Below, piece after piece: positions 1-11,212 of a stretch of 64,000 bases of DNA (positions within the stretch are counted from its first letter, which is position 1; every line of letters begins with the position of its first letter). The position numbers and the translations under genes are program-made. The notes beneath the pieces were generated by a model, which had not been told where the DNA came from, did no database searches, and saw only the letters and a list, made by a program, of their open reading frames with translations. Source of the stretch: Albugo candida (taxonomy: Eukaryota > Oomycota > Peronosporomycetes > Albuginales); contig JBDOQK010000032.1 of the NCBI GenBank assembly GCA_040437565.1, forward strand, positions 186,001-250,000, given 5' to 3'.

Positions 1-120
1 CATTCCTTTCTTTCAACTTAAGCTTTGATTTGTTTACTAATTGGTAGTCGTGACGTGTGTCAAACACCAGAGTATAAACTATCGAGGGTTTTCAAGTAAA
101 ACATATTGTCTTAGAGCTCC

Positions 121-1023
121 ATGGCGCTCGAACTTCGTCGACGATGGAGTGATGAAAGTATTACATACAATCGACATTTATCACGCAGCTCTACTGAGTC
201 AACTTCTTCGAATCATCATCATCGTTCACCTTTTGTAACACATATTACTGCGAATTACGAGTGTAATGATGGCTCCGAAGGAAATGAACATCATTCTAGC
301 TGTATTCCGGACGATCAAGAATGCGTTATCTGTTTAGATACTCTTGTCAACTCGGGTCAAGCACTCTTCACAGCAGAATGTGGTCATCGGTATCACTTCA
401 ACTGTCTGCTGGAGAATATAAATCATGATGAAGCGAATTCTGACAAATGTCCGATTTGCCGCAAATCACAGCATGAATGGCCACATCAGACCAAAGGACT
501 CGTAAATGCGCACCCCTTCTGTACAAATTGTGGTAAAAGAGGGACCGGTGGTCAATTCTGCGATGGTTGCGGTCATTCACTGTCACATACACCTACCGCG
601 CGTGATCGTGCACGTGCCGCTGCGGCAGCGATTGCAGCAAGAAGCAGTATTGTTGTCGAGTGTCCAACGTGTCGTGTCCGCTGTCTAGTGAATACAAACG
701 CAAGAGGAACCCTGCAGTGCCCGAATGGTCATTTATTTCAAGTTCACGTTGCGAGCGGAAATGAAAATGCCCCCACCTCTGCTGGAAGCTCAATTAGACC
801 TTCTATGGGTGGTCCTCACAGCTTTCGACCGCCTCCCCAATTGCGTTCCAGCGCACCGCATACCGCCCCAAGTCATACTGCTGGACATCGTGAGTCGTTC
901 GGATCGAGTCGAGTGATAATGCGGCAGTGTCCGACTTGTTTTACTCACGTCCAGATGCCGCCAGGATCTCATACTGGCCAATACATGTGCCCTCATGGTC
1001 ATACATTTTACTACGCTCCGTAA
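121..1023 (+). CDS. RING-H2 protein with C-terminal zinc-ribbon-like repeats (putative E3 ubiquitin ligase)
   Basis: A 300-residue intronless reading frame starting at the first in-frame ATG. Residues about 67-115 form a RING-H2 finger: CVIC, then ECGHRYHFNC, then CPIC, giving the C3H2C3 ligand order. Next comes a CTNC...CDGC ribbon, an Ala/Arg-rich stretch, and two related modules that each read CPTC...CPxGHxF (about residues 180-205 and 267-298), separated by a Ser/Pro-rich linker. RING-H2 proteins usually act as E3 ubiquitin ligases by binding an E2; that role is inferred. I see no membrane segment or signal peptide. The paired CPTC/CPxGHxF modules are not a combination I can name. The gene converges on the myosin gene, with about 112 bases between the two stops. 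Confidence 0.85.
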   Translation: MALELRRRWSDESITYNRHLSRSSTESTSSNHHHRSPFVTHITANYECNDGSEGNEHHSSCIPDDQECVICLDTLVNSGQALFTAECGHRYHFNCLLENINHDEANSDKCPICRKSQHEWPHQTKGLVNAHPFCTNCGKRGTGGQFCDGCGHSLSHTPTARDRARAAAAAIAARSSIVVECPTCRVRCLVNTNARGTLQCPNGHLFQVHVASGNENAPTSAGSSIRPSMGGPHSFRPPPQLRSSAPHTAPSHTAGHRESFGSSRVIMRQCPTCFTHVQMPPGSHTGQYMCPHGHTFYYAP

Positions 1024-1135
1024 AAGTGCTCCTTTGGAATTACAAGAGTCTCACGTGTAGCAGTAGTGGTTCATTTTTTCCAATTTTTATCAGAGTTTAC
1101 GAATTCGATAGAAGAGAGAGAGATAACGAAAGATA

Positions 1136-4100
1136 TTATTCAGGTCCTTGGGAAATGAGAATATCGCCACAGATGAACGCATTCAGACCTTGTAACTTTT
1201 TGAGTGTGAGGTCCATGGGGTAGCTGTACATTTCGACATTCAAAGGCATCGAATTTGCGGTCCGTTGATCCACTTGGATATATGTCCAGCAAACAGGAAC
1301 AAACGCGTTTGCATCCGATATCACATCGCCGTCCAAAGTAGCAGTCGGAGGTGGAGGAGGTGTTGACATGGTGTTGCCTTGTTCCGTTGTGTATGAGGCT
1401 ATAGGAGAAAAAACTGATGCATCTTTCGGGGATACTGTGAGCTCGAAAACAACGCACGCGCCGTGTGGAAGATTCTCCAAAGGTGTTTGCATGTGCCAAG
1501 TAAACGACCACAACAGCGAGGACGACAATACAAGTGGCTGGATAGATACCTGCTGACGCATTTCCACAAGATTGCGCTGCAGACCAACAACGGAAATGAT
1601 TACACGTGGTCGATACAGATTTTGAGGGTTATCGAGACCGATAGATTCGATAAACACCGACACATACGAGCTGTGACGTATTTTTCCAGGCTCCTTCTGC
1701 AGGAATAGAAGCGGGACTTCCGCTTGATACGAATTTATGATTCCAGTATTTGCATTCGGACTCAAGCCTGCATTACCGGCGTTTGCGTTGGAATATTTTC
1801 TTTTCACAGCGCTCAAAAGAGCGCTTGACGATGCTGTTGTTCGCTGCAAAAAGCTGAGCGTTCGTTGCCTGCTGGAATTCGGTGACGTTGCGATTGGCTT
1901 GATTGCAAACGAGTTTGTTCGTGGAGAGGAACAAGAGACGCTAGATATGGCATTTTTAACCAGCACGGCCTTCAACTTTTGTACTTGAATCATCTCGCTC
2001 TCATTCAGTCCGGCTACAAGCGCTCCACGATCCAAAATGTGCTTTGCTAATGCATAATTATTGGCGTTCAACGCACACTTTAATGGACTCTGACCCATCC
2101 AATTATGGCTATTGATGTCTGCTCCATTTTCGATCAACCAAAGCGCAACTTTGATGAATTCAACCTTTACACTGCATGGAGCATGATGGCCAACACTTGT
2201 GCTTTCTGAGTCTTGCACATTCTGTTGCGTAAGAGCTGCAACCAAATGCAATGGCGAAGTGAATTCGTAAAGCTTGGCAGCATTCGGCAGCACACTTTGT
2301 CCCTTTCTTCCGACTTTACGCACAAGCAAATTGCAAATTCGCTTTCGTATTCCAAAATCAACGTATTCGAGCTTTCCGTATTTGGAAGCTCGATGCATCG
2401 CAAAAAGGCGAGACTCGATACTATTCGGGATTATGTTACGAAGCTGTCCTAGCCATTGTTGGATTTCCAGTTCACTGTCAGCAGCAAAATACAGTCGACC
2501 TTCTTTGTTCCGAGCACTAAGGAGATGAGGAGAATGAACTTCGAATGCGTAGGCGACGTCCATACTCTTTTTCACCAAAGCTGCCTCTAAAATTATTCTC
2601 CGAGAGTTTTTCACGTCGAGATGAGGTAACGTGGAAGCAAACTCGTTGGCATAGTATTCTAGCTCTGGTGATGCATTACCTACATCCAAAAGTACCACAT
2701 ACCGCTTCAACCATCGGGAGCTCTCACGGCGTTTTCGCAAATATCCGCTAAAAATGACTTTTTTCTCCTTCCCAGTGGGTGTATTGTCAGATGGAGAATC
2801 GGAAGGAAGCTCCAATGCCTTGGTTTCCATAGGTCGAACCTCCAGTGATGGCTTCAATTTTTGCTCGAGTTGCTGTATCTGAGTAAGGAGAAACTTGGCG
2901 ATTTCGTATTGTCCGTTCGCACAAGCTTCATGAAAAGCGGTGCGACCCAAGAGATTGATGTCATAGAACAGACGCTGCGCTTCTGGTTCATCATCTCGCA
3001 AAAGCTCGAAAATATACTTTACGACATGGAGGTCACCACATATGGCTGCGTGGTGCAATAAAGAGTTGTATCCATAACGCTTAGGCTGAAGGTACAAGAA
3101 TATTTGCGGCTGCTCGCGTAGCTTTCGGATACGGAACTCATAGCCTTCTACTTTGTCATGGTACTGCATCGTCGATGGTACCTGATCTTGCAACACGTTC
3201 GGCAAAGTCTGTGGATAGAAGCTTTGGTCACCGTACAGCATGTCGACTTGCTGTTGCCAGCGCCTCGTACGAATGAATCGTCTCCAAATACATTGAATGC
3301 GACGAACTGCCCGACGGGTTTTTCGGAAATGCTTTTGCAAACACCAGCTCTTGAGTCGATTTTGAATGCACATTATCGCGACGTAGCTTCGAAGATATTT
3401 TCTACGAGCTAGCCATCCTCTGATATTATAATGCAATTTGCATTGGGCTTGTCGACGACAATTCGCAAGCTTGCTTGCCATTCGCTGTCGCTGGAAGCTT
3501 TGTATGCGAATAATATGTTTTCGAAGGTCAAGGAAATGCTTCCGGTCCAAGTAACCACGAACGTGAGATTGCATGATCACAACCCGAGTCTTCAGTCGCC
3601 GAAAGCGTTGGCGTTGCAGCCATTGGCGTACTGTTGACTCAAGAACAATGGAAGCTTTTTTGTTCCGCAGGTACATCCGACGATACATTGTAGCACGATA
3701 TTTCGATTGGATTCGGATGATTAATGTACGCACATGGCGATATGCGTTCAATTTTTTCTGCATCCGATACCATTTTTGTAACTTTAATGTGGCATTGTAC
3801 TGCAACCGACGATGTCGCTCTACTCGAGTACGAATTAAATAAGCTCGCGTCCAGTGCGTGAGTGTTGTAGCAGCTTTCTTCTCTCGGATGTGTCGTTTAT
3901 ATCGTTGGTGTGTCAAATAACGTTGAACCAGCCAATACACTTTGTTGGCAGCATTTCGAAGACGAAGAAACGATCGTCGAACGTTGAATCCCCTGTACTT
4001 TGCTTGGATGTGGATACTGCTATTTTTTTGCTTGAGAAAGCAATGCCGGACGCAATGCATCCGCCACAGAGCCTGAAAGACCAGCATACCAGCCTTCATA

Positions 4101-7100
4101 TATCGATACTTTTTATATGCTATGCGTCCGCGTCCTAAAACTGCCTGCAAGCGTGTTGCTCTCTGACACAACAGCGCGGCTACATAGGACTCTAACCTTT
4201 CCACTTGACCATATCGAAGAAAAATCTCTTGACGACCCATTGCAAATAAGCGTTTCCCAGCAACTGGTTTGGCAACTTGCGTGTCATTTTTGGTTCCAAG
4301 GAACGGATCATTCGCTCTTTGTAGAAACTGGGTAGCAATGGATTCACACACTTGGCGACACTTGTGTGGATCAGTCTTACATTCTGCGGTATCAGAAATT
4401 TTCAACTGAATTGCTAGAGGCCAAAACAATTCGTAAAACACCCGAAAGCGTTTTCGAATGGGGAAGCCTTCTTGGCGAATTCGAACAACTTCGAGAACGC
4501 CGCTGTATATCAACTGGTCCCGTACGAGCTCGCAGCTGAAGCCTCCAGGAAATTTGAGATTGTTCGGCTTGATGCATTTGATATAATTTGGGGATGTAGA
4601 CCACAACACTTCCATCAGTTCTGCCAACTGTGTTCGAAATCGACTCGTCACAGTCATCGTACCCGTTAGAGAAGCACTCTGAGCTCGCTTCGCTGCCGAA
4701 GTTGGTGAAAGGAGACTTGATGATGCATTATCCGATATGGTTGATCTTCGATTGGAAGTAGGGGGAGGCTGGAAAATGGCACGAAGAATGGGGTGGGTAC
4801 TATGCCGGAGTAGATTTAGAAGATCGTCATGAAGGTTATCGGTGTTTTTTGCAAGGAACCCATGGACATCATACGCAACTTCACCGGCGTAATGGCGGAT
4901 GACAAACTCATCGCACTCGAAACGGGGCTTTTTGTAATGTCCGTGCTTTTCGAGATGTGTCGTATGGTAAATTGTCAACAATTGTTTATCAGTTGTTGTC
5001 TTTCGCTTCAGTAGCATTTGCTCTTCAAGCAGCGGTAGTAATCCTTGTGGAGGCTTTTGTATCAGGTCCAAGCACAATTGATTATCTTGAAACTCGATGG
5101 CGTTAAACTCAATCCCTTCCTGTGCATACCGCTCTTGCTCTAGAACGAAAACGTGCTTGTTAAACTGCTGTTGGAGCATCTCATTTGTAAAGTTTATGCA
5201 AAGTTGCTCTAGGCTGTTCTTTGCCATTATTTCAAAGCCAAAGATATCCAATATTCCAATGAAAGACACTTTTGGAGAAGAATTTGACTTCCCGGATTGC
5301 GATGTAGGGCCTTTCAGCCCCGCTATTTGATCCCCTGCCTGTACGGTTTGTTGTTTGGCGTACGCATTGATTCGAGATATCAGGTGATTAAACACCTCAC
5401 CGTACAAGTATTTGCAGAACGCATCCAGTGCATTCTTAGCTTGATCTGGGGTGAGTTTGATCTCCAGTATACTTCCTCGACCGGTGATTGTTGTTTGAGT
5501 GACCATTTTTTTCATAAAATCACTCGCAGGTATACCCAATAGGGAAGAAACAAACTCGGATGTGATTCCACCGTTACCTTCGTATAGAGATTGTGGACAT
5601 TCATTTTCATCCGGGAACACCGCGCGTGTTATATCATCTTGGTAGCTAGACTGAGTACTTCCATTCGAAGCATCTTGCAACTCGACTGGCTCGAATTGGA
5701 CATTTCCCAAATGCAAAATCGCCGCAAGAATCTCAAACATTGGCATCTGAAATTCATCCATGGTCATTCCAAGCTGATCCATACAGGCACAAAGTTGAGC
5801 AAACTCGGCAATATCATCCACTCCATCGATTTCAACACACTCTCCCAAACTAGTAAAATTGTACCTCCATACATCCTGATGGAGCCTCAAACGCTTTCGT
5901 CTAGATAACCTCCCTACTTCACGCTCGTGGTTTTGCACACTCATATCATTGCTGTATCCCAAGCCAGCAATGAGCTGGTAAAAGATATGATAATTTCGTT
6001 CATTTGCTGGAGGCAAGACAAGTCTCGTTTTTTCCAGCAAGAAATGGCGTATAGATACCATTATCATTCGACCTTGTGAATTGTAATGTATCTGTATATA
6101 CTTCCCAAAGCGACTGGAATTATCGTTCCTCGACGTTTTTGCGTTGCCAAATGACTCCAAAATCAGATTTGAGAGCATGACGCATTCCTCGATTTTTTCA
6201 TGTGCGTTTGTGCTGTCCAGGGATGCGCTTGATCCGACGGGATTGGACGACAATTTGCTTGCAGTTGCAAGATATTTCATAATGTATTTTGAGGCCTCTG
6301 TCTTACCAGCTCCGCTTTCTCCACTAATTATGATCGACTGTGGAGTGCCAGTACCCAATATAACGCCTTTCATGTTGGTGTATGCATTTTCAGCAATTGT
6401 AAATAAATGAGGTGGACGCCTTGAACCATCGAGATTGCTTGGAATAGTACCTTGGCTACGATTTTGCTGCAATTCTGCATCCGTGCGTTCCTTGGCATCC
6501 AAAAGCCTACTAATTCCTTGCTGCTGCATATACACACCAACATCGTATAGCAATGGAATTATTTTATAAGGATTAATGGATATCAAAATGTCTGCTGTGA
6601 ATGTGTAAATGACATTTTGCTCGAATCGCTGTCTTAAGACATTCAAAAGAGGAGCTTCATGCATGTTATTCATTTGTGCAATATCGTCGTGATTGATTAC
6701 GTGAGAAGGATCAAAAGCGTACACTTTATTATGCGGAAACCATTGGAGATTGTTTCCCAACGCATCAGGGATGTAGATCTGCACTTGTGATAATTGAGAA
6801 TCAGTTTTTCCAAAGTTCTCGAACTTGGACTGAGAAATGGGATTTATATCTGATTCGCTTACAATCATTTGAATCTCTCCTATTCTCCATAAAACCTGAG
6901 GGTCTTGTACCCAGACCTTTTGACCTATATGAGCATGTCCGGGAGCAAGTTGACCGACAGCTGGAGAAGAAGCAGTCGGTTCATTATTGGCGATCATTTC
7001 ATTTTGCTGATTGATTTTTGCATCTTTCAGTGCATGCACAGGTTTCGAAGAAGATGAAGCTGTGCTTCGTGGGACACTGTCGGAAGTAGAGGATCTCCTG

Positions 7101-7105
7101 AACAT
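1136..7105 (-). CDS. Unconventional myosin heavy chain, ANK-PH-ANK tail (class XXXI-like)
   Basis: A single 1989-residue intronless frame starting at ATG 7105. An SH3-like N-terminal segment (WVQDPQVLWRIGEI) is followed by a full motor: P-loop GESGAGKTEASKY near residue 262, switch I NDNSSRFGKY, switch II DIFGFE near 620, and an actin-binding/converter region. A long basic neck (about residues 985-1290) carries many IQ-like motifs for calmodulin or light chains. The tail has an ankyrin block near 1345-1420, a PH domain beginning near 1445 (SGYLRKRRESSRWLKRY), and a second ankyrin block near 1610-1720. An ANK-PH-ANK tail behind a very long IQ neck is what I recall for class XXXI myosins of oomycetes; the class is from memory, the domains are visible. 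It is probably a processive, membrane-binding actin motor (inference). Confidence 0.93.
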   Translation of the reverse strand: MFRRSSTSDSVPRSTASSSSKPVHALKDAKINQQNEMIANNEPTASSPAVGQLAPGHAHIGQKVWVQDPQVLWRIGEIQMIVSESDINPISQSKFENFGKTDSQLSQVQIYIPDALGNNLQWFPHNKVYAFDPSHVINHDDIAQMNNMHEAPLLNVLRQRFEQNVIYTFTADILISINPYKIIPLLYDVGVYMQQQGISRLLDAKERTDAELQQNRSQGTIPSNLDGSRRPPHLFTIAENAYTNMKGVILGTGTPQSIIISGESGAGKTEASKYIMKYLATASKLSSNPVGSSASLDSTNAHEKIEECVMLSNLILESFGNAKTSRNDNSSRFGKYIQIHYNSQGRMIMVSIRHFLLEKTRLVLPPANERNYHIFYQLIAGLGYSNDMSVQNHEREVGRLSRRKRLRLHQDVWRYNFTSLGECVEIDGVDDIAEFAQLCACMDQLGMTMDEFQMPMFEILAAILHLGNVQFEPVELQDASNGSTQSSYQDDITRAVFPDENECPQSLYEGNGGITSEFVSSLLGIPASDFMKKMVTQTTITGRGSILEIKLTPDQAKNALDAFCKYLYGEVFNHLISRINAYAKQQTVQAGDQIAGLKGPTSQSGKSNSSPKVSFIGILDIFGFEIMAKNSLEQLCINFTNEMLQQQFNKHVFVLEQERYAQEGIEFNAIEFQDNQLCLDLIQKPPQGLLPLLEEQMLLKRKTTTDKQLLTIYHTTHLEKHGHYKKPRFECDEFVIRHYAGEVAYDVHGFLAKNTDNLHDDLLNLLRHSTHPILRAIFQPPPTSNRRSTISDNASSSLLSPTSAAKRAQSASLTGTMTVTSRFRTQLAELMEVLWSTSPNYIKCIKPNNLKFPGGFSCELVRDQLIYSGVLEVVRIRQEGFPIRKRFRVFYELFWPLAIQLKISDTAECKTDPHKCRQVCESIATQFLQRANDPFLGTKNDTQVAKPVAGKRLFAMGRQEIFLRYGQVERLESYVAALLCQRATRLQAVLGRGRIAYKKYRYMKAGMLVFQALWRMHCVRHCFLKQKNSSIHIQAKYRGFNVRRSFLRLRNAANKVYWLVQRYLTHQRYKRHIREKKAATTLTHWTRAYLIRTRVERHRRLQYNATLKLQKWYRMQKKLNAYRHVRTLIIRIQSKYRATMYRRMYLRNKKASIVLESTVRQWLQRQRFRRLKTRVVIMQSHVRGYLDRKHFLDLRKHIIRIQSFQRQRMASKLANCRRQAQCKLHYNIRGWLARRKYLRSYVAIMCIQNRLKSWCLQKHFRKTRRAVRRIQCIWRRFIRTRRWQQQVDMLYGDQSFYPQTLPNVLQDQVPSTMQYHDKVEGYEFRIRKLREQPQIFLYLQPKRYGYNSLLHHAAICGDLHVVKYIFELLRDDEPEAQRLFYDINLLGRTAFHEACANGQYEIAKFLLTQIQQLEQKLKPSLEVRPMETKALELPSDSPSDNTPTGKEKKVIFSGYLRKRRESSRWLKRYVVLLDVGNASPELEYYANEFASTLPHLDVKNSRRIILEAALVKKSMDVAYAFEVHSPHLLSARNKEGRLYFAADSELEIQQWLGQLRNIIPNSIESRLFAMHRASKYGKLEYVDFGIRKRICNLLVRKVGRKGQSVLPNAAKLYEFTSPLHLVAALTQQNVQDSESTSVGHHAPCSVKVEFIKVALWLIENGADINSHNWMGQSPLKCALNANNYALAKHILDRGALVAGLNESEMIQVQKLKAVLVKNAISSVSCSSPRTNSFAIKPIATSPNSSRQRTLSFLQRTTASSSALLSAVKRKYSNANAGNAGLSPNANTGIINSYQAEVPLLFLQKEPGKIRHSSYVSVFIESIGLDNPQNLYRPRVIISVVGLQRNLVEMRQQVSIQPLVLSSSLLWSFTWHMQTPLENLPHGACVVFELTVSPKDASVFSPIASYTTEQGNTMSTPPPPPTATLDGDVISDANAFVPVCWTYIQVDQRTANSMPLNVEMYSYPMDLTLKKLQGLNAFICGDILISQGPE

Positions 7106-7610
7106 GTTAAAAAAGCGATAATCTAAGCGACGGATCCTTCATACAGGAAGAGTGTCGTTTCAGGATCGCTACCTTGTGTTAGGAAACAAACAGTAGTAAT
7201 GTATTGCATTGTTTATATTGTTACAAACACTTGGTATAATATCTGTAAACCGGCTTCATTGCTTGGCATATGTTCTTTTTTTGCTCCAATTGATAGAGTA
7301 CGGTATGTATATACAGGTGGTCGTAAGGAGCACTCAGCCTTGCGTGTAAGGGGGTCGTTAGTGCAAATCTTCAAGTCGCAACCCTGCCTAGCTTTTACAG
7401 TTTCAATATATAGATTAGTATCAACAACCGGAAAGCCCACGATCGTGTGGACGACCGGAAGCAACGCATTTGAATCAAATCGCAATTTCCATAAAAAGAG
7501 GCACACACCGCACTGTGACGTTGATATTTCTAGTCATTTTGTCACCGTTCTTTATAGTTCGTTTCACAAATTAAGAGGTGGTCAAGTGGTAAACTCGTTC
7601 ATTGACCATT
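7106..7610. other. Divergent intergenic region, myosin / unknown gene
   Basis: About 500 bases separate the ATG of the minus-strand myosin from the ATG of the plus-strand gene at 7611, so this is probably a shared divergent promoter region. An initiator-like TCATTTT stands at 7534-7540, about 70 bases upstream of the plus-strand ATG; it resembles the TCATTYY core of oomycete promoters. No convincing coding region was seen. Confidence 0.4.
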
Positions 7611-8732
7611 ATGTTATCTTTTGACAAAGCAATCGACCTTGTCCGAAATGTGACACAAGACTCTATGGCAAGACCAGAAATGCGTACACCACAAGGTCAG
7701 ACGTGGACGAGAACTGATTCGAACAATGTGGATGCGCCAGCCAGCAAACAACGTCGTCGTTTTGTGAAGCCTGGTTTAGGTGGTTACGAACTACATATTC
7801 ATCGTCGACGTTTTGGTCGCCGTCTATTTCATAGTTTGGTGAATGCAGATCTTGATAACATTCATCAGGTCGAGAAGAATGATAAAGAGGATTCAGAAGT
7901 CTCATCATTTTCTATATTCATGAAGAACGTGAATGAGGCTGATGTACCCGAATTGGTCGATGAAGACCTGGTTCATGTAGCACATCAGGGTGACGAAGGC
8001 AGCAATACAATCGACGAAGTTGATATCGATAGTCCCTTGAGTCTGAAAACCGAAAATGACTTTGACACAGACCCATCTATGCATACTACTTCGTTGAAGC
8101 GTTCATGTCGAGGCTCTAGAAATCTCTTCAGCAGGTTACCAAATTGTGACGGATTACAAGGAATAGAAAACCCACGTGCAAAGTATCTCCTGGCGTCTCC
8201 CGACACATTGGAAGATGATTCAAGCAATTCCGAAACTCCGTACAGTTGCGTTGAAGAAATTGTGACAGATGATCTTGACGCAGTATCACTATTGATTGAT
8301 GATGATGATAAATTTGTCGAGACTTCTTTCCAAAAAGCTCATGATCCCGATTTTGATCGTCTTAACACGGATAATTGTACACGTAAACCTGAGGGTATCA
8401 AAATCAGCTACAATGCGTCCGACGACAATCTTGTGACATTCTTAGGTGGCTTTCGTGGTCAAGCACCATGTACTCGTAAAATGAATCGATCCAGTGCAAT
8501 CCGTGGATATCGACGCAGAATGGCTGAAGACCGCAAGTGTTCTTTCGAGCTTCAGCAACGTTTGAACGAAGCATTTGCTCGAATCCCGCCTGAGTTCCGG
8601 GCTACTATATCGTGTCAGAAGAAAAGTGATGAATCGACTCATAGAGCAAAAACTGGCTCCAGAAACGTTACATTTGATTCGCAATTATATATTCGATACT
8701 TTGAATGCGAAGATACTTCGATTAGTCAGTGA
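7611..8732 (+). CDS. Unknown acidic protein with a possible PP1-docking C-terminus
   Basis: A 373-residue open frame from ATG 7611. I do not recognise the family. The N-terminal part holds a basic cluster (KQRRRFVKPGLGGY, then HRRRFGRRLF). The middle is rich in Asp, Glu and Ser, including an IDDDDKF run. The C-terminus is basic and ends with RNVTFDSQLYIRYFECED. That ending resembles the RVxF-plus-hydrophobic PP1-binding layout (VxF, then a short spacer, then hydrophobic IRYF), as in GADD34-type regulators. This is a pattern match only. There is no signal peptide or membrane segment. Length and composition make it very likely a real gene; its function is unknown. Confidence 0.7.
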   Translation: MLSFDKAIDLVRNVTQDSMARPEMRTPQGQTWTRTDSNNVDAPASKQRRRFVKPGLGGYELHIHRRRFGRRLFHSLVNADLDNIHQVEKNDKEDSEVSSFSIFMKNVNEADVPELVDEDLVHVAHQGDEGSNTIDEVDIDSPLSLKTENDFDTDPSMHTTSLKRSCRGSRNLFSRLPNCDGLQGIENPRAKYLLASPDTLEDDSSNSETPYSCVEEIVTDDLDAVSLLIDDDDKFVETSFQKAHDPDFDRLNTDNCTRKPEGIKISYNASDDNLVTFLGGFRGQAPCTRKMNRSSAIRGYRRRMAEDRKCSFELQQRLNEAFARIPPEFRATISCQKKSDESTHRAKTGSRNVTFDSQLYIRYFECEDTSISQ

Positions 8733-9528
8733 GTAGTAGACATAGGATTTGGTAGCTTAACAAATATTTATTTATACCTGTAGGCACAAAGCCCAACTCG
8801 TGCTATTATAAGATATCCGCTCGCTACTAAAAAATGGAAGTTGATTCTAGCATGATAAAGATCACAAGATCATGAATCTAGCAACTGTTTTGATCTGACC
8901 ATCGGTCAGCTCCCTAATGAAGGACGTCTTCCCGTTTGTCCTGCAGTGTACACTTTACGTGAGAGTAAGAAGGAACCCTAGCACAGGGGGTAGTTCCCGC
9001 AGTAGCATAAACACGATTAGACATAGCTAAAGGGTACATTCTGAGCTAATTATTGCTTGAAATGAAACAGAGTCAACATAAAACCAGAAAGGCACCCAAA
9101 TTTTCGCTGAAAAGGAAGAAACTTAAGTATGTTCGACACTGTCAGGCTGGCCTCGACAGAACGGGAAAGATCGACCGAATTCTACCTAGCGGCACACCGT
9201 TGAAACTCAGTGACATACGAAACCGATCAAGCACTATAGAATTTTGGCTATGCTTCCTTCAAATGAGTCTATCGACTAGGCAGCGGAAATCGTACTTCCA
9301 GATCAGAGCACCACACCTGTTGTATTTAGACCACAGCGAGGCACCCACATAGAATCGCTCTCTATCAATCATTAAAGCTTTAATCTAATTTCAAAATGTT
9401 CAGAGCGGAGAGGACAAACTATGAGTGAGCAGAGAGTGACAACATCTATAATCTCGCTTTTATTTTCCCTGGAAAAGTCAATAATCGGCTTCAAGGTGAA
9501 TTTTATCGGTATCAATTTCCAATAACGA
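8733..9528. other. Intergenic region, nothing convincing
   Basis: About 800 bases between the unknown gene ending at 8732 and the first (redundant) copy of the SET-gene region. A 99-codon plus-strand frame at 9053-9352 is present, but it has no recognisable domain, low conservation potential and no neighbouring exons, so I do not call it a gene. Confidence 0.4.
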
Positions 9529-11212
9529 GCACTCTCACTCTCATGTCTGGCTATTCCGATGCCTTGAGTTGTTTGCTGGCTTAATTGCACATTTCAATCC
9601 CGTGGCAAGTTCATTGAATTGATGTTATTCACATACGCCATCGTGTGACATCAAATAGGCGATCACGTCTTGAGCATAACGAGAAATGTCGTCATCGTCA
9701 TCGAAATTTTGCTGCTCCGTTTCTTTCATTTCTTTCATCGTGAGTCTGAATAATGGGACCACCTTTTCAGCAAGGCGCTTATAGTGCATGCATACTTGCT
9801 TTTCACCTCGGATAAAAAATAATGCCTGTATTCGATTTGAATACAATGGGTATTCTTTCGAATTCAAAATCGCCTGATCTTCTTCCAGAGTTGTAGGGTA
9901 TTGATTGAGTTGTGTCTCTGCCAGCATTTTAAGTAAATTTAGTGCTGCAATCTCATTTTTGAACGATATCGGAGGCGATGCATGAGCCGGACTTCGCATT
10001 TTCATGCTCGAGAATTCATATTCCGTGGCTACAATCAGCCTCGCGAAACTGAAACCTTCTCTTGTGTTTGAATCTGAGTGTGAACAACTCAGTCGAGCAT
10101 TCATTGTGAATATACCACTTTCATGAAGATATGAGGTCTTGTCGTACAGTAATTGGCCATCCGCGGGATCCAACTGAAAATCAACCATAATTTCGTTGGG
10201 ATTGCTGCCATCCTCTTCCGTATTATCTTCTACCGCAAAGCCATAATTTAACAGAAAACGATGATTACATTTCTTTCCATATGAATCGTAGACTTGAGCT
10301 CCGGAGCAGATCGATTCTAGCGACGTTATCGTAAACCCATCCAACTTCTGATCGAAGGTCCAGCTACAGATTGCATATTCGCACACTCAGGTATGAAAAG
10401 ACACAAAACCCATTTCTCACCTTGTTTCTCGTGGACGATAATGATTCAACATGTCTGCAAAGGGAACTAGTGCAGCAGTCTTCACTCCGTCGATCGTCAA
10501 GCCAAAGTTTCGACTGCAGACAATCATGCGAGCCCAAGAAAATCGTTCTAAAGAAAACCGAGAAAATGATGGATCCACCTAAATATTAACCAGCATGTAA
10601 CTAAGTCAGTTTTTTCAAGTCAGATCATCATTGTGGTACCCTGCAGATGGTGTCATAATCTTTTCTAATTGCCGCTTTTCGTTCTTGTATCTGATGTACA
10701 ATGTAAGATCCTTGCAGCCATTTTAGTTCGTCGTTGGACCAGAATATCGGCATATTTTTTAAAGTGGAGGGAAGAGTGCTATAGTAGTATCTGAAAAATG
10801 TTTGGTCCATCTTGATTGAAATACATAGAAATGTTACAAAAAAGCTGCTGCAATTACGTAAGCGCATGTGTTCTACCTTCTCCATGTCAGTCAGCAGATA
10901 AAGCATTAAAAAGATGTGCTTTGGCGCCACAAACTCAATATTGTGCGCCAAGACTTTCTGTCCAATCTCAGTTTGTTTGCCCATTTCGACTGTTATAAGA
11001 CAATTCTTTGGAATGAACAATATACGTTCTCCTGGGACGAGCTCATTTCGACAGTGCACTCCCCTAACTTCAGGTGCATATTGCTGTAGCATCAACTTCT
11101 TCGTGTCTGCACCCTGATTCTCTAACCACTCTATTAGCTCCACCCCCACAACATCTTTCTCCACGTCAGCTACATCTTCCATTATGACTCGATCCGAATT
11201 GACGGTAGCATT
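9529..11212 (-). other. Redundant assembly copy of the SET-domain gene (3' part)
   Basis: Bases 9529-11212 (1684 bases) repeat as 11313-12996 at an offset of 1784, with identical translations wherever both can be read. The copy carries SET-gene exon 3 (9625-10363), exon 2 (10421-10578) and a truncated exon 1 (10640-11212) that runs straight into an N gap. It is best read as an unmerged contig overlap rather than a second gene; see the complete copy at 11409-13260. Confidence 0.9.

Noticed and set aside
9053-9352. Small basic protein gene
   Set aside because: No domain and no supporting context; opens without an ATG in good context and is compatible with chance.
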